Below, one piece after another: positions 34,601 through 41,362 of a stretch of DNA of 57,278 bases (its first letter is position 1; each line of letters opens with the position of its first letter). The stretch comes from an uncultured Eubacteriales bacterium (GTDB lineage Bacteria > Bacillota > Clostridia > Oscillospirales > Oscillospiraceae): NCBI GenBank assembly GCA_900317905.1, contig ONIN01000015.1, positions 1 through 57,278 on the forward strand, read 5' to 3'. A program made the position numbers and the translations under genes. The notes below the pieces were generated by a model, which did not search any database, was not told the DNA's origin, and saw only the letters and a list, made by a program, of their open reading frames with translations.

Positions 34601-35430
34601 CTGCGAGCGTGACAAGTATCGGAGAAGCTGCATTTTCTGGATGCAAAAGTCTGACAAACATCGAAATTCCGGACGGTGTGACGAGTATTGACGAATATAC
34701 ATTCAATTATTGCAGCAGCCTTACCAGCGTGATTATCCCGGACGGAGTGACGAGTATTGGAGTCTCTGCATTCTATGGCTGCAGCAGCCTGATCAGTATC
34801 ACAATCCCGGACGGAGTGACGAGTATTGGAGACTCTGCATTCCGCGATTGCAGCAGTCTGACAAGCATCAAGATTCCGAAAGGTGTGACGAGTATTGGTG
34901 CATATACATTCTACAAATGCAGCGGACTTATCAGCATCAATGTACCGGAAGACGTAACGAGTATCGGAAAATCTGCATTCGATCAATGCACCAGTTTGAC
35001 CAGCATCACAATTCCAGAAGGTGTGACGAGCATCGGAGAATATGCATTCTCTTATTGCAGCAGTCTGACAAATATCACAATTCCGGAAAGTGTGACCAGT
35101 ATCGAGTACGGTGTATTTATCGAGTGCAGCAGTCTGACCAGTATCACAATTCCAGACAGTGTTACAAGTTTTGGAACCAATGCATTCCAGAAATGCAAAA
35201 GTCTGACCAGCATCACACTGCCAAAGAGTCTTACGAGTATTGGATCCTGTGCATTCGATGCCTGCATAAATCTAAAAACCATCTGGTTCCGCAGTGCAAG
35301 TCTTCCTTCTGCTAGTTACTATTCTTTCCAAGGCGTTACAGCCACGGCATACTATCCATCCAGTTGGGGCGAAGCGCCGACAAGTTCCTATGGCGGTACC
35401 ATCACCTGGATCCCCTACGATCCCGCGTGA
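31654..35430 (+). CDS. Secreted subtilisin-like (S8) peptidase with BspA leucine-rich repeats
   Basis: A 1258-residue exported protein. A signal peptide ends near AFAAE; a Thr/Glu/Pro linker with a duplicated 14-residue unit follows; an I9-like propeptide lies at about 180-265. The S8 domain has Asp in VGVLDSMFD (~330), His in YSHGTHVAG (~379), Asn in AAGND (~477) and Ser in KTGTSQAAPHVTG (~578), so the triad is complete. After ~650 come LRR-type segments, ending in 13 uninterrupted 23-residue repeats of the form ITIPDGVTSIGxxAFxxCSSLTS. There is no SLH or sortase signal, so retention on the cell is unclear. The LRR DNA is AT-richer than the signal/linker DNA. Confidence 0.93.
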   Translation: MKKRLFIWVLVLCMVCTMLPFGAFAAETETSTETNEPEATASPEPVETTEPEATASPEPVETTEPEAARISITDSVAGSDIIVTAALTGSERGGTVVFGHYDSTGRQKQVRRFAADENVTASFSGAAVGDSVKVFWLDEASRPMCPAAEQTWAASAKNYSPELDEAHIDSAVFNVGDETAEQMFVDNQLILTTEPGADKAQLLALVAEFGGTVVGEIDMLDELVVEFPEAMPADALKSLAAAMSQRDLVASAEPNYVFEFRPDSMPYYPNDTWGGQAFADGHPTENIFNEGYPAGNNWGLEAINVPSAWRMLQENGKSGNLSKISVGVLDSMFDLNHSDVRFKDAWGFSKSDYVYTEHTAAFARNETDKELYNSIYSHGTHVAGIIAAKTGNSSGISGIAYGVDLYGLSLIGKDAKYVPKQKSAVDSLMTKLFSQTGKNKLIINYSMEDGIWKTSATDMLKKFLDDGKDFLIVTAAGNDADKDAAKNSGFNKITDPDLKARILVVGAAKLGTGADGNVQFSFVDKETKDDGSTVNMNWGTRIDLAAPGENIYSTVPKNVKGLADSAEGYECQKKTGTSQAAPHVTGVAALVWAADPTLTGAEVKTALTKAATISLSNTDATGNSHKMLDAAKAVADTLKVENSLEGVCGVNACWKLDTETGTLTVYKAPTASAGAMKNFDDTLCDVPWYRYRQQITTVKVESGVDVVGDYAFVNCPNLKRAELGSSVRRIGDEAFIGCKKLETVSILPETLTEIGRGAFHGTALNEIYFSGDPFTVTAADQGEAASFPRYVTLYYSPDNSVWPTQITNSKWQGYTAKLKDRCMNWEMDEDGTLRIWGWGPMPDYTLYDHYYSDPPWRNYKSSIKAVEIYGLSSIGLHAFYDYNKLTKTTISGSMMHIGDYAFYKCSSMTSITIPDGLTTIGNYAFGVCTSLTSITVPDSVTSIGKFAFGHCASLTSIKIPDGVTSIERSAFFYCESLTSIIIPASVTSIGEAAFSGCKSLTNIEIPDGVTSIDEYTFNYCSSLTSVIIPDGVTSIGVSAFYGCSSLISITIPDGVTSIGDSAFRDCSSLTSIKIPKGVTSIGAYTFYKCSGLISINVPEDVTSIGKSAFDQCTSLTSITIPEGVTSIGEYAFSYCSSLTNITIPESVTSIEYGVFIECSSLTSITIPDSVTSFGTNAFQKCKSLTSITLPKSLTSIGSCAFDACINLKTIWFRSASLPSASYYSFQGVTATAYYPSSWGEAPTSSYGGTITWIPYDPA
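31759..31853 (+). repeat. 42-base tandem repeat inside the subtilase gene
   Basis: Two identical 42-base units (31759-31800 and 31801-31842) plus the start of a third, encoding EPEATASPEPVETT twice in the linker after the signal peptide. The in-frame length suggests copy number may vary between strains. Confidence 0.9.
34384..35280 (+). repeat. 13 x 69-base coding repeats (BspA LRR)
   Basis: Exactly 13 units of 69 bases (23 codons) without insertion or deletion, starting at ITIPDGLTTIG and ending before IWFRSASL. The units differ by point changes, mainly at positions 2, 5-6 and 12-17 of the peptide repeat. Confidence 0.93.
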
Positions 35431-35458
35431 TAAAACCCTCAACACCAATCCAAAACAC

Positions 35459-35490
35459 GATCCTCCCGAGCACATCGGGAGGATCATTAT
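35459..35490 (+). terminator. Subtilase terminator
   Basis: GATCCTCCCGA and its complement form a stem around a short loop, followed by ATTATTAT. A second GC-rich hairpin CCCCCGGCGG.../...CCGTCGGGGG lies at 35511-35535. Confidence 0.75.
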
Positions 35491-35564
35491 TATGGTATGG
35501 ATAGTAAAATCCCCCGGCGGCCGAAGCCGTCGGGGGAACCCGCAATTGCCGTGTGAGCTCAAAT

Positions 35565-35752
35565 AATAACCTGCACAAAAAGCAGGTGGGTCGCCTCTCT
35601 GCTGAATCTCCGCTTCCAACGTCCAAAGACGGTACAAGCCGCTCCGGGAGGCCTGCGATCCGCAGCAGAAGTTGTTCCGGCGTCCCTTATTAAAGATGTG
35701 GGTCTAAATGAGCTCCGAGCAGAAAATCTGCTCCACGCACAACGCAGGACTT
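35565..35752 (-). ncRNA. ssrS: 6S RNA candidate
   Basis: A minus-strand stretch of about 190 bases in the 341-base gap downstream of DUF1292. It contains CCACATCTTTAATAAGGGAC, a TTCTGCTG/CAGCAGAG helix closing a large internal region, and GAGAGGCGACCCACCTGC near the 3' end, then a terminator-like ACCTGC/GCAGGT hairpin with TTATTATTT. These strings match my memory of clostridial 6S RNAs, the RNA that sequesters sigma-A RNA polymerase. No covariance search was possible, and no promoter is obvious, so it may be processed from the DUF1292 transcript. Confidence 0.55.
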
Positions 35753-35771
35753 GATTGCGCGTTCAGGGAGG

Positions 35772-36056
35772 TTAATCCTCCGTGCCCTCGTCTTCCTCCA
35801 GCATCCGCATGAATGCCTCGTAGACAGTGTCCAGCTCGTCATCATCGTCGATGGAGGCATAGACCTCCATGCCGTCCTCCTCCAGAATCTTCAGCAGGAT
35901 GATGCCGTAGTCCGGGTCGTCCTCCTCCATATCCGCCGGCAGGGCCGCCAGGTACTCCTGACCCTCCAGCTCGAAGGTGTCCAGCACCTCCAGATCAAAG
36001 GTATCGCCGTTTTCGTCCTCGATGGTCAGATAATCAGAGCCGAATTCGTCGCTCAT
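35772..36056 (-). CDS. DUF1292 domain protein
   Basis: A 94-residue, strongly acidic protein with the DUF1292 (YrzB) pattern: LTIEDENGDTFDLEVLDTFE, GQEYLAALPAD, YGIILLKI and DDDDELDTVYEAF. The function is unknown; in many Firmicutes it sits near ruvX/alaS, which are not seen here. I chose the ATG at 36056 because ACGGAGGACATGGCC gives good spacing, whereas the ATG six bases earlier is too close to the ribosome site. Confidence 0.88.
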   Translation of the reverse strand: MSDEFGSDYLTIEDENGDTFDLEVLDTFELEGQEYLAALPADMEEDDPDYGIILLKILEEDGMEVYASIDDDDELDTVYEAFMRMLEEDEGTED

Positions 36057-36203
36057 GGCCATGTCCTCCGTTTCTTTCGGTCTGCCTCTATTGTAGCCTA
36101 TTCCGAAGCAGAAATCAAGTAGAAATGTGAAGTGGGACAGGGTGGGGAGTTTTCAGCATGGGGTCAGGTTTCGGAGGAAAATATAATAAGTGTGGAGTCA
36201 GGA

Positions 36204-36417
36204 GTGTGGAGTGTGGAGTTTAATAGAGGTTCGCATTCAGCGGTAAATTGGAGTTTATCGCTCGCTCCTTGTAGGGCGGGGACCTGTGCCCCGCCGCGTT
36301 GAATGTGCTGCCCATGTAACGGCGGGGCACAGGTCCCCGCCCTCCGCCCTACGGTGGATCATTGTAGCTCCCCGATAAACTAGAATTTGAAAACTGTTTA
36401 AACTCCACACTCCACAC
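36204..36417. repeat. Outer 20-base perfect inverted repeat around element copy C
   Basis: GTGTGGAGTGTGGAGTTTAA at 36204-36223 is the exact reverse complement of 36398-36417. The pair encloses palindromic element copy C with short spacers on both sides. A further GTGTGGAGT occurs at 36190-36198. No gene is visible in 36057-36426. Confidence 0.85.
36247..36386. repeat. Palindromic intergenic element, copy C (GGGCGGGGACC core)
   Basis: About 140 bases. The ends match the family (ATTGGAGTTTATCG, and the complement of ATTCTAGTTTATCGGG), but the core is a different large palindrome, TAGGGCGGGGACCTGTGCCC and its complement. Confidence 0.8.
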
Positions 36418-36426
36418 GCACACAAA

Positions 36427-36750
36427 CTACTCACTCAGATCCTCCAGCAGCATCAAAAGCTGCTCCCGGCTGCCCACGGTGAGACCGCCCTGCAGCAGCT
36501 CCCGGTCACGCTGGCGGAGGCTCTCGGTCTGGATGGCGGTGATCTGCAGCGGCTCCGGGTCCGAGCCGGCGGCAAAAACACTCACATAACCGTCATAATC
36601 TCTGAGAACAAATTCGGCCTTCGCACCGTCATAACTCTGGAGTTCCGTTTTCACCGCCGCCGGGAAGGTGTGCGCCGCCTGCTGGGCGCAGATCACCGCA
36701 AGCACCGACAGCAGCGCCGTCCCCGCGGCCTTGACGGCGAACCGTTTCAT
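36427..36750 (-). CDS. Small membrane-anchored protein with BofC-like domain
   Basis: A 107-residue protein: an N-terminal anchor or signal (MKRFAVKAAGTALLSVLAVI), then EFVLRDYDGYVSVFAAGSDP, LQITAIQTESLRQRDRELLQ and GGLTVGSREQLLMLLEDL. This is the pattern of short clostridial proteins with the BofC C-terminal-like domain (VLRxYDGxVAVF, then LPxxDRxxLxxGI). BofC modulates a sporulation protease checkpoint in Bacillus; a role here is inference. The ATG at 36750 follows GAGAGGGGGAATTTGC; the upstream extension to 36810 is unlikely. It is divergent from the PBP gene. Confidence 0.65.
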   Translation of the reverse strand: MKRFAVKAAGTALLSVLAVICAQQAAHTFPAAVKTELQSYDGAKAEFVLRDYDGYVSVFAAGSDPEPLQITAIQTESLRQRDRELLQGGLTVGSREQLLMLLEDLSE

Positions 36751-36847
36751 GCAAATTCCCCCTCTCCGCGTTTTTAATGATTTTTCCGCATTTCTTAAAT
36801 TTTTATCCACAAATGGAAAAATCTCTGTTCATCGTTGACAGAGTGTG

Positions 36848-36853
36848 ATATAA
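36848..36853 (+). promoter_or_regulatory. Extended -10 promoter of the PBP gene
   Basis: TGATATAAT (TATAAT at 36848-36853 with the TGN extension), 40 bases before the ATG. No good -35 at 17 bases. Confidence 0.5.
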
Positions 36854-36892
36854 TACTATGACTACCCCTGATTTGGAGGTGAATCGACGCAC

Positions 36893-39106
36893 ATGGCATC
36901 TGCTCGGAAAAAGAAAAGCGTGTCCCGCGCGGTGGCAGACGGCACGGCCAACGCCGCAGTCGGCGTGACCGGTTCGGTCTTTCGCGTGATCGGCACGATC
37001 TTCCTGATCCTGATCGTGACGGCGCTGCTGTTTTTGTGCATCTTCGCATACTATGTGAAAACCTGTCTCTCCACGGAACTGGACGTGGAGCTGGAGGACT
37101 TTACCGTCTCCCTGTCCAGCTCGATTCTCTATGAGGACGACAACGGCAACTGGCAGAAGCTGGTAGGCCTGTCCTCTCTGGAGAAGCGCGTCTGGGTGGA
37201 TTATCAGGACATCCCCCAGTACATGGAGAAGGCGGCCGTCGCCATCGAGGACCAGCGCTTCTATCAGCACAAGGGCGTGGACTGGTACCGCACCACCGGC
37301 GCATTCGTGAACATGTTCCTCGGCATGCGCAACGATTTCGGCGGCTCCACCATCACCCAGCAGCTGATCAAGAACCTGACCCACCAGGACGACATCACCG
37401 TTCAGAGAAAGCTTTTGGAGATCTTCCAGGCACTGGAGTTTGAGAAAAACTACTCCAAGCAGGAGATCATGGAGTGGTATCTGAACATCGTCTACTTCGG
37501 TGAGGGCAGCTACGGTGTCTACACCGCGGCTGAGACCTACTTCGGCAAGGCGCCCAGCCAGCTGAGTCTGTCGGAATGCGCCAGCATCGTGGGCATCACC
37601 AACAACCCCTCCAAGTACGACCCCTTCATCAGCTCGGAGAACAACAACAACCGGCGCATCACCATTCTGGACAAGATGTATGAGCTGGACTTCATCACCA
37701 AGGAAGAGCACGACCAGGCCGTGGCCGATGAGCCCGTCTTTGTTCGCAGCGAGACCGAGGAAGTGGGCCAGACCATCTACAGCTACTATGCCGAGGCCGT
37801 CATCGAGGACGTGATCCAGCGTCTGATGGAGGATCGCAGCATCAGCCGCGACACCGCCAAGACTCTGCTCTATTCCGGCGGCTATCAGGTCTATTCCTGC
37901 TTCAACCCGAAGATCCAGAATATCGTGGATTCCTACTACACCCAGGGCAAGCTGCCGCTGCACAATTCCGCCTCCGGCCAGCCCTGCCAGTCCGCCATTG
38001 TGATCATCGATCCCTACACCGGTGAGGTGCAGGCTATGGCCGGCGGCTACGGTGTCAAGCAGATCAACTTCGGCACCAACCGGGCCACCCAGTCCCAGCG
38101 TCCGCCCGGATCCAGCATCAAGCCCATCGCGGTCTACGGTCCCGCCATGGAGCTGGGTCTCATCACCCAGAACACCCGCGTCAATGACTCTGCCAGCATC
38201 AAGCTCTCCGGCACCAGCTGGTATCCGAAGAACTCCGGCGGCGGAAACTATGGCGTCATCACCATCCGCACCGCCCTGCAGCGCTCGCTGAACACCGTCT
38301 CTGCCCAGATCCTGGACAAGCTCACCCCCGCCGTCTCCTATCAGTTCCTGAAGGAGAAGCTGGGCGTCGTCAGCCTGGACGACTTTGACCAGGACTACGC
38401 CCCGCTGGCGCTGGGTCAGCTGACCAACGGCATCACCGTCCGCGAGATGGCTCAGGCGTACTGTGCCTTCGTCAACGACGGCGTGTTCACCTACTCCCGC
38501 ACCTTTAACTACGTCACCGACTCCGCCGGCAACGTGGTGCTGGAGAATCCCGCCCGCACCATCCAGGCCTTCAAGCAGAACGTGGCCTGGAACATGGAGG
38601 ATATGCTCTTCAACGCCGTCAACGCCGGTACCGGCACCGAGGCGCGGCTGAGCAACATGCCCGTGGGCGGCAAGACCGGTACCACCACCAACGACTGCGA
38701 CCGCTGGTTCGTAGGCTTTACCCCCTACTACGTGGCAGCCGTCTGGACCGGCTATGACACCCCGGAGAAGATGAGCTACAGCGGCAACCCCGCCTCTCAG
38801 ATCTTCCGGCTGGTCATGGGCGATATTCACTCCGATCTGGCCTACAAGTCCTTCCCGACCCCCGAGATCGGCAAGCCCACCGGCATCTTCGGCAACCTGA
38901 ACATCTCCACCCCGACCCCGACGGTGGATCCCAGTGCCTCGCCGAAGGGAACCGACAAACCCAAGAAGACGCCCAAGCCCACCGCCACGCCCAAGGCGAC
39001 GCCGACGCCGGCCCCGACGCCGCCCCCGCCGCCGGAGGATGAACCGGTGGATGAGCCCATCGACGAACCCGATGTCGAGGCGGCTTTCCTTGCGGCGGTT
39101 TGGTAA
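36893..39106 (+). CDS. Class A penicillin-binding protein (transglycosylase/transpeptidase)
   Basis: A 737-residue bifunctional peptidoglycan synthase. A short basic cytoplasmic tail is followed by a TM helix (about 38-60). The GT51 domain has AIEDQRFYQHKGVDW, GGSTITQQLIKNL and KQEIMEWYLNIVYFGEGSYG. The transpeptidase domain has PGSSIKP (active Ser near 406), SLN in ALQRSLNTVSAQ, and KTGTTTND (~591). The C-terminal ~60 residues are a low-complexity Thr/Pro/Lys tail with short TPKP-like repeats. The ATG follows GGAGGTGAATCGACGC. Confidence 0.95.
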   Translation: MASARKKKSVSRAVADGTANAAVGVTGSVFRVIGTIFLILIVTALLFLCIFAYYVKTCLSTELDVELEDFTVSLSSSILYEDDNGNWQKLVGLSSLEKRVWVDYQDIPQYMEKAAVAIEDQRFYQHKGVDWYRTTGAFVNMFLGMRNDFGGSTITQQLIKNLTHQDDITVQRKLLEIFQALEFEKNYSKQEIMEWYLNIVYFGEGSYGVYTAAETYFGKAPSQLSLSECASIVGITNNPSKYDPFISSENNNNRRITILDKMYELDFITKEEHDQAVADEPVFVRSETEEVGQTIYSYYAEAVIEDVIQRLMEDRSISRDTAKTLLYSGGYQVYSCFNPKIQNIVDSYYTQGKLPLHNSASGQPCQSAIVIIDPYTGEVQAMAGGYGVKQINFGTNRATQSQRPPGSSIKPIAVYGPAMELGLITQNTRVNDSASIKLSGTSWYPKNSGGGNYGVITIRTALQRSLNTVSAQILDKLTPAVSYQFLKEKLGVVSLDDFDQDYAPLALGQLTNGITVREMAQAYCAFVNDGVFTYSRTFNYVTDSAGNVVLENPARTIQAFKQNVAWNMEDMLFNAVNAGTGTEARLSNMPVGGKTGTTTNDCDRWFVGFTPYYVAAVWTGYDTPEKMSYSGNPASQIFRLVMGDIHSDLAYKSFPTPEIGKPTGIFGNLNISTPTPTVDPSASPKGTDKPKKTPKPTATPKATPTPAPTPPPPPEDEPVDEPIDEPDVEAAFLAAVW

Positions 39107-39115
39107 AAACTGCAT

Positions 39116-39153
39116 ACCGGCAGAGGAAGCAATCGCTTCTTCTGCCGGTTTTG
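39116..39153 (+). terminator. PBP gene terminator
   Basis: ACCGGCAGAGGAAG and its near complement around CAATCG, followed by TTTTG. Confidence 0.75.
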
Positions 39154-39281
39154 CCTTCCTGTTTGCAGAAAATTTAAAATTTTTGTGGATGTTGCCCTAC
39201 GGGAATCCCGCCCGAAAGGTTGACAGAATATTCTTAATATGTTACAATTTGATAACAGTTGGAAACCAGAGGTGTTTAAAT

Positions 39282-39569
39282 TTGGCAAAATCGAAAGAGC
39301 TCATTTATAAAGGTCACCCGCTGCGGCGGATGGATAACCTGATTTATTTCGGCAGCATGGCCGACAAGTACATCGTCATGCTGCAGATCCTCAGCACCAA
39401 AAAGGTGAAGGATCTGGAGGTGGCCGACCGCGTTGCGGTGCAGCTTCAGCTGACGGACCCCGATCTCAAGAGCCGGGACCGCGTGGTGAAGAAGACCGAG
39501 AAGGACGGCCTCTACCCCGCCATGGACGTGGCGGTGGCGTGGCTGGACCGCGCACTGAGTCAAAAGTAA
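39282..39569 (+). CDS. Conserved clostridial protein of unknown function
   Basis: A 95-residue protein beginning AKSKELIYKGHPLRRMDNLI after a TTG start at 39282; AGAGGTG lies seven bases upstream. The frame runs open further upstream into the PBP 3' end, but that part reads as a shadow. The body has YFGSMADKYIVMLQILSTKK, VAVQLQLTDPDLK and a C-terminal helix YPAMDVAVAWLDRALS. I recognise it as a conserved hypothetical of Clostridia without a known function. It has no close co-directional partner apart from the wall hydrolase 150 bases downstream. Confidence 0.75.
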   Translation: MAKSKELIYKGHPLRRMDNLIYFGSMADKYIVMLQILSTKKVKDLEVADRVAVQLQLTDPDLKSRDRVVKKTEKDGLYPAMDVAVAWLDRALSQK

Positions 39570-39576
39570 GCGGGAA

Positions 39577-39715
39577 GCGATTCCCACATAACAACCATGA
39601 CCCTGTGATCCTTCGCAGGGTCGCCCCACGGAAAGGCGCGCACTGCCCATCAGCCTCCGACGCCGCTGCGGAGGTCATTCCGCTTTTCCAATGGGGAGCG
39701 AAGCGGCGAAAGGAA
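39577..39715 (+). promoter_or_regulatory. Structured leader upstream of the NlpC/P60 gene
   Basis: This gap contains hairpins GACCCTG/CAGGGTC (39600-39625) and CCTCCG/CGGAGG (39654-39674), then a CCGCTTT/AAGCGG pairing (39680-39706) just before the ribosome site. It does not match any riboswitch consensus that I can recognise, including the c-di-AMP class expected before some wall hydrolases. Confidence 0.35.
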
Positions 39716-39725
39716 GGAAATGTAC

Positions 39726-41303
39726 ATGAAGAAAAATTGGTTCAAATCGGGACTCACAGCAGTTCTCTGTGCCGTCATGCTGGCGACCAGTGTGGGCGCG
39801 GTCAGCATCGGCGGCGGAACGACGACGACGGATGTGAACTTCCGCAGCGGAGCAGGCACCTCCAGCAGCATCATCGCCACCCTCCCCGCAGGCGCAAAGG
39901 TCGTGGTGGAGGAACAGGCGGGCAATGGCTGGTACAAGGTGGTCTATAACGGCACCGAGGGCTACATCTCCGGCGATTACCTGACCGTCAGCTCCAACGC
40001 CTCCGGCAGCTTCGGCACCGGCACGATCACCGCAACCAGTGTCAACTTCCGCAGCGGCGCAGGCACGGATTCCGGGATCATCGGTTCCTTTGCCTCCGGC
40101 GCCACGGTGAAGGTCGTTGGGGTCAGCGGCAACTGGTATCAGGTGGAGTATAACGGAACCACCGGCTATGTGAGCGCAGATTATCTGAAGCTCTCCGGCG
40201 CTTCCTCCGGCTCCTCCGGTTCCAGCAGCAGCTCCAATACCGGCAGCAGCACATCCGGCTCGGTGAAGGGCAACTACGTGCGCATGCGCTCCGGCGCCGG
40301 CACGGGTTACTCCATCCTGGGCACCTATGACAACGGCACCGCGCTCACGATTACGGGCACGGAAAACGGCTGGACCAAGGTCACCATCGGCGGCGTCAAC
40401 GGCTACATCCGTTCGGACTTCGTCACCACCGGCAGCAGTTCTCAGAGCAGCGGTGGCTCGACCGGCTCCAAGACCGGCTACATCAACGGCACCTCCGTGC
40501 GTATGCGCTCCGGCGCAGGCACGTCGAGCTCCATTCTCGGCGTCTATAACACCGGCACCGAAATGACCATCACCGGCGAGAACGGCAACTGGTACGCCGT
40601 CAGCTACAACGGCACCAACGGCTATGTGTGCAAGGACTACATGACCACCACCAAGCCCAGCTCCAGTTCCGCCAGTTCCGCCAGCGGCACCGACGGTTAC
40701 ATCAAGGGCAGCTCCGTGCGTATGCGCTCCGGCGCGGGCACCGGGTATTCCATCCTCGGCACCTACAACAACGGCACGCCCCTGACCATCACCGGAGAGA
40801 GCAGCGGCTGGACCAGTGTGACCATCAACGGCATCAAGGGCTTTGTGAACAGCGCTTATGTGACCACCACCAAGCCCAGCGCCGAGGCTGTCACCACCGG
40901 CTCCAACAGCACCTCCAGCACCGCAAGCAACACCGCCCAGCTCATCGTGGCCACCGCCAAGCAGTATCTGGGTTATCCCTACGTCTACGGCGGCGCAAGC
41001 CCCTCCGGCTTCGACTGCTCCGGCTTCGTGAACTACGTGTTCAAGCAGTGCGGCTACTCCATGAACCGCGTGGCCAGCGCCATCTACTACAACAACGGCA
41101 CCTACGTGGAAAAGGGCAATCTGCAGCCTGCGGATCTGGTGTTCTTCTCCAACTCCAGCGAGAGCGTGGGCCATGTGGGCATCTACATCGGCAACAACCA
41201 GTTTATCCACGCCTCCTCCAGCACCGTCGGCGTCATCATCAGCGATCTGAGCTCGACCTACTATCTCCAGCACTACGTCGGCGCCAAGCGCATCCTCAAG
41301 TAA
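39726..41303 (+). CDS. Secreted NlpC/P60 endopeptidase with five SH3b domains
   Basis: A 525-residue exported wall hydrolase. A signal peptide (1-24) is followed by five bacterial SH3 repeats, each starting VNFRSGAGT or VRMRSGAGT and ending in a GYISGDYL-like strand, joined by Ser/Gly linkers. The C-terminal NlpC/P60 domain (about 410-525) has Cys in FDCSGFVNYVF, His in VGHVGIYIG and a third polar residue in FIHASS. It should cleave stem peptides in peptidoglycan. The ATG at 39726 has AAGGAAGG eight bases upstream; one at 39720 is too close to it. Confidence 0.95.
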   Translation: MKKNWFKSGLTAVLCAVMLATSVGAVSIGGGTTTTDVNFRSGAGTSSSIIATLPAGAKVVVEEQAGNGWYKVVYNGTEGYISGDYLTVSSNASGSFGTGTITATSVNFRSGAGTDSGIIGSFASGATVKVVGVSGNWYQVEYNGTTGYVSADYLKLSGASSGSSGSSSSSNTGSSTSGSVKGNYVRMRSGAGTGYSILGTYDNGTALTITGTENGWTKVTIGGVNGYIRSDFVTTGSSSQSSGGSTGSKTGYINGTSVRMRSGAGTSSSILGVYNTGTEMTITGENGNWYAVSYNGTNGYVCKDYMTTTKPSSSSASSASGTDGYIKGSSVRMRSGAGTGYSILGTYNNGTPLTITGESSGWTSVTINGIKGFVNSAYVTTTKPSAEAVTTGSNSTSSTASNTAQLIVATAKQYLGYPYVYGGASPSGFDCSGFVNYVFKQCGYSMNRVASAIYYNNGTYVEKGNLQPADLVFFSNSSESVGHVGIYIGNNQFIHASSSTVGVIISDLSSTYYLQHYVGAKRILK

Positions 41304-41323
41304 TATCGGTCAAACAGCCGAAA

Positions 41324-41356
41324 GGGCTGCCTCATTCGAGGCAGCCCGATTTTTTT
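41324..41356 (+). terminator. NlpC/P60 gene terminator
   Basis: GGGCTGCCTC/GAGGCAGCCC stem followed by a seven-base T-run; it may also stop the convergent MFS gene. Confidence 0.88.
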
Positions 41357-41362
41357 GCTTTG

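Noticed and set aside
34384-35280. Regular 69-base repeats that could suggest a CRISPR array
   Set aside because: The repeats are contiguous, in frame, without spacers, and encode the BspA leucine-rich repeat. No cas genes are present.
36803-39115. Antisense open frame (770 codons) over the class A PBP gene
   Set aside because: The PBP has both catalytic domains intact. The antisense frame is a compositional shadow, as are similar ones over leuS (11489-13735), the flavocytochrome gene (21965-24100) and the PPDK-like gene (26853-28745).
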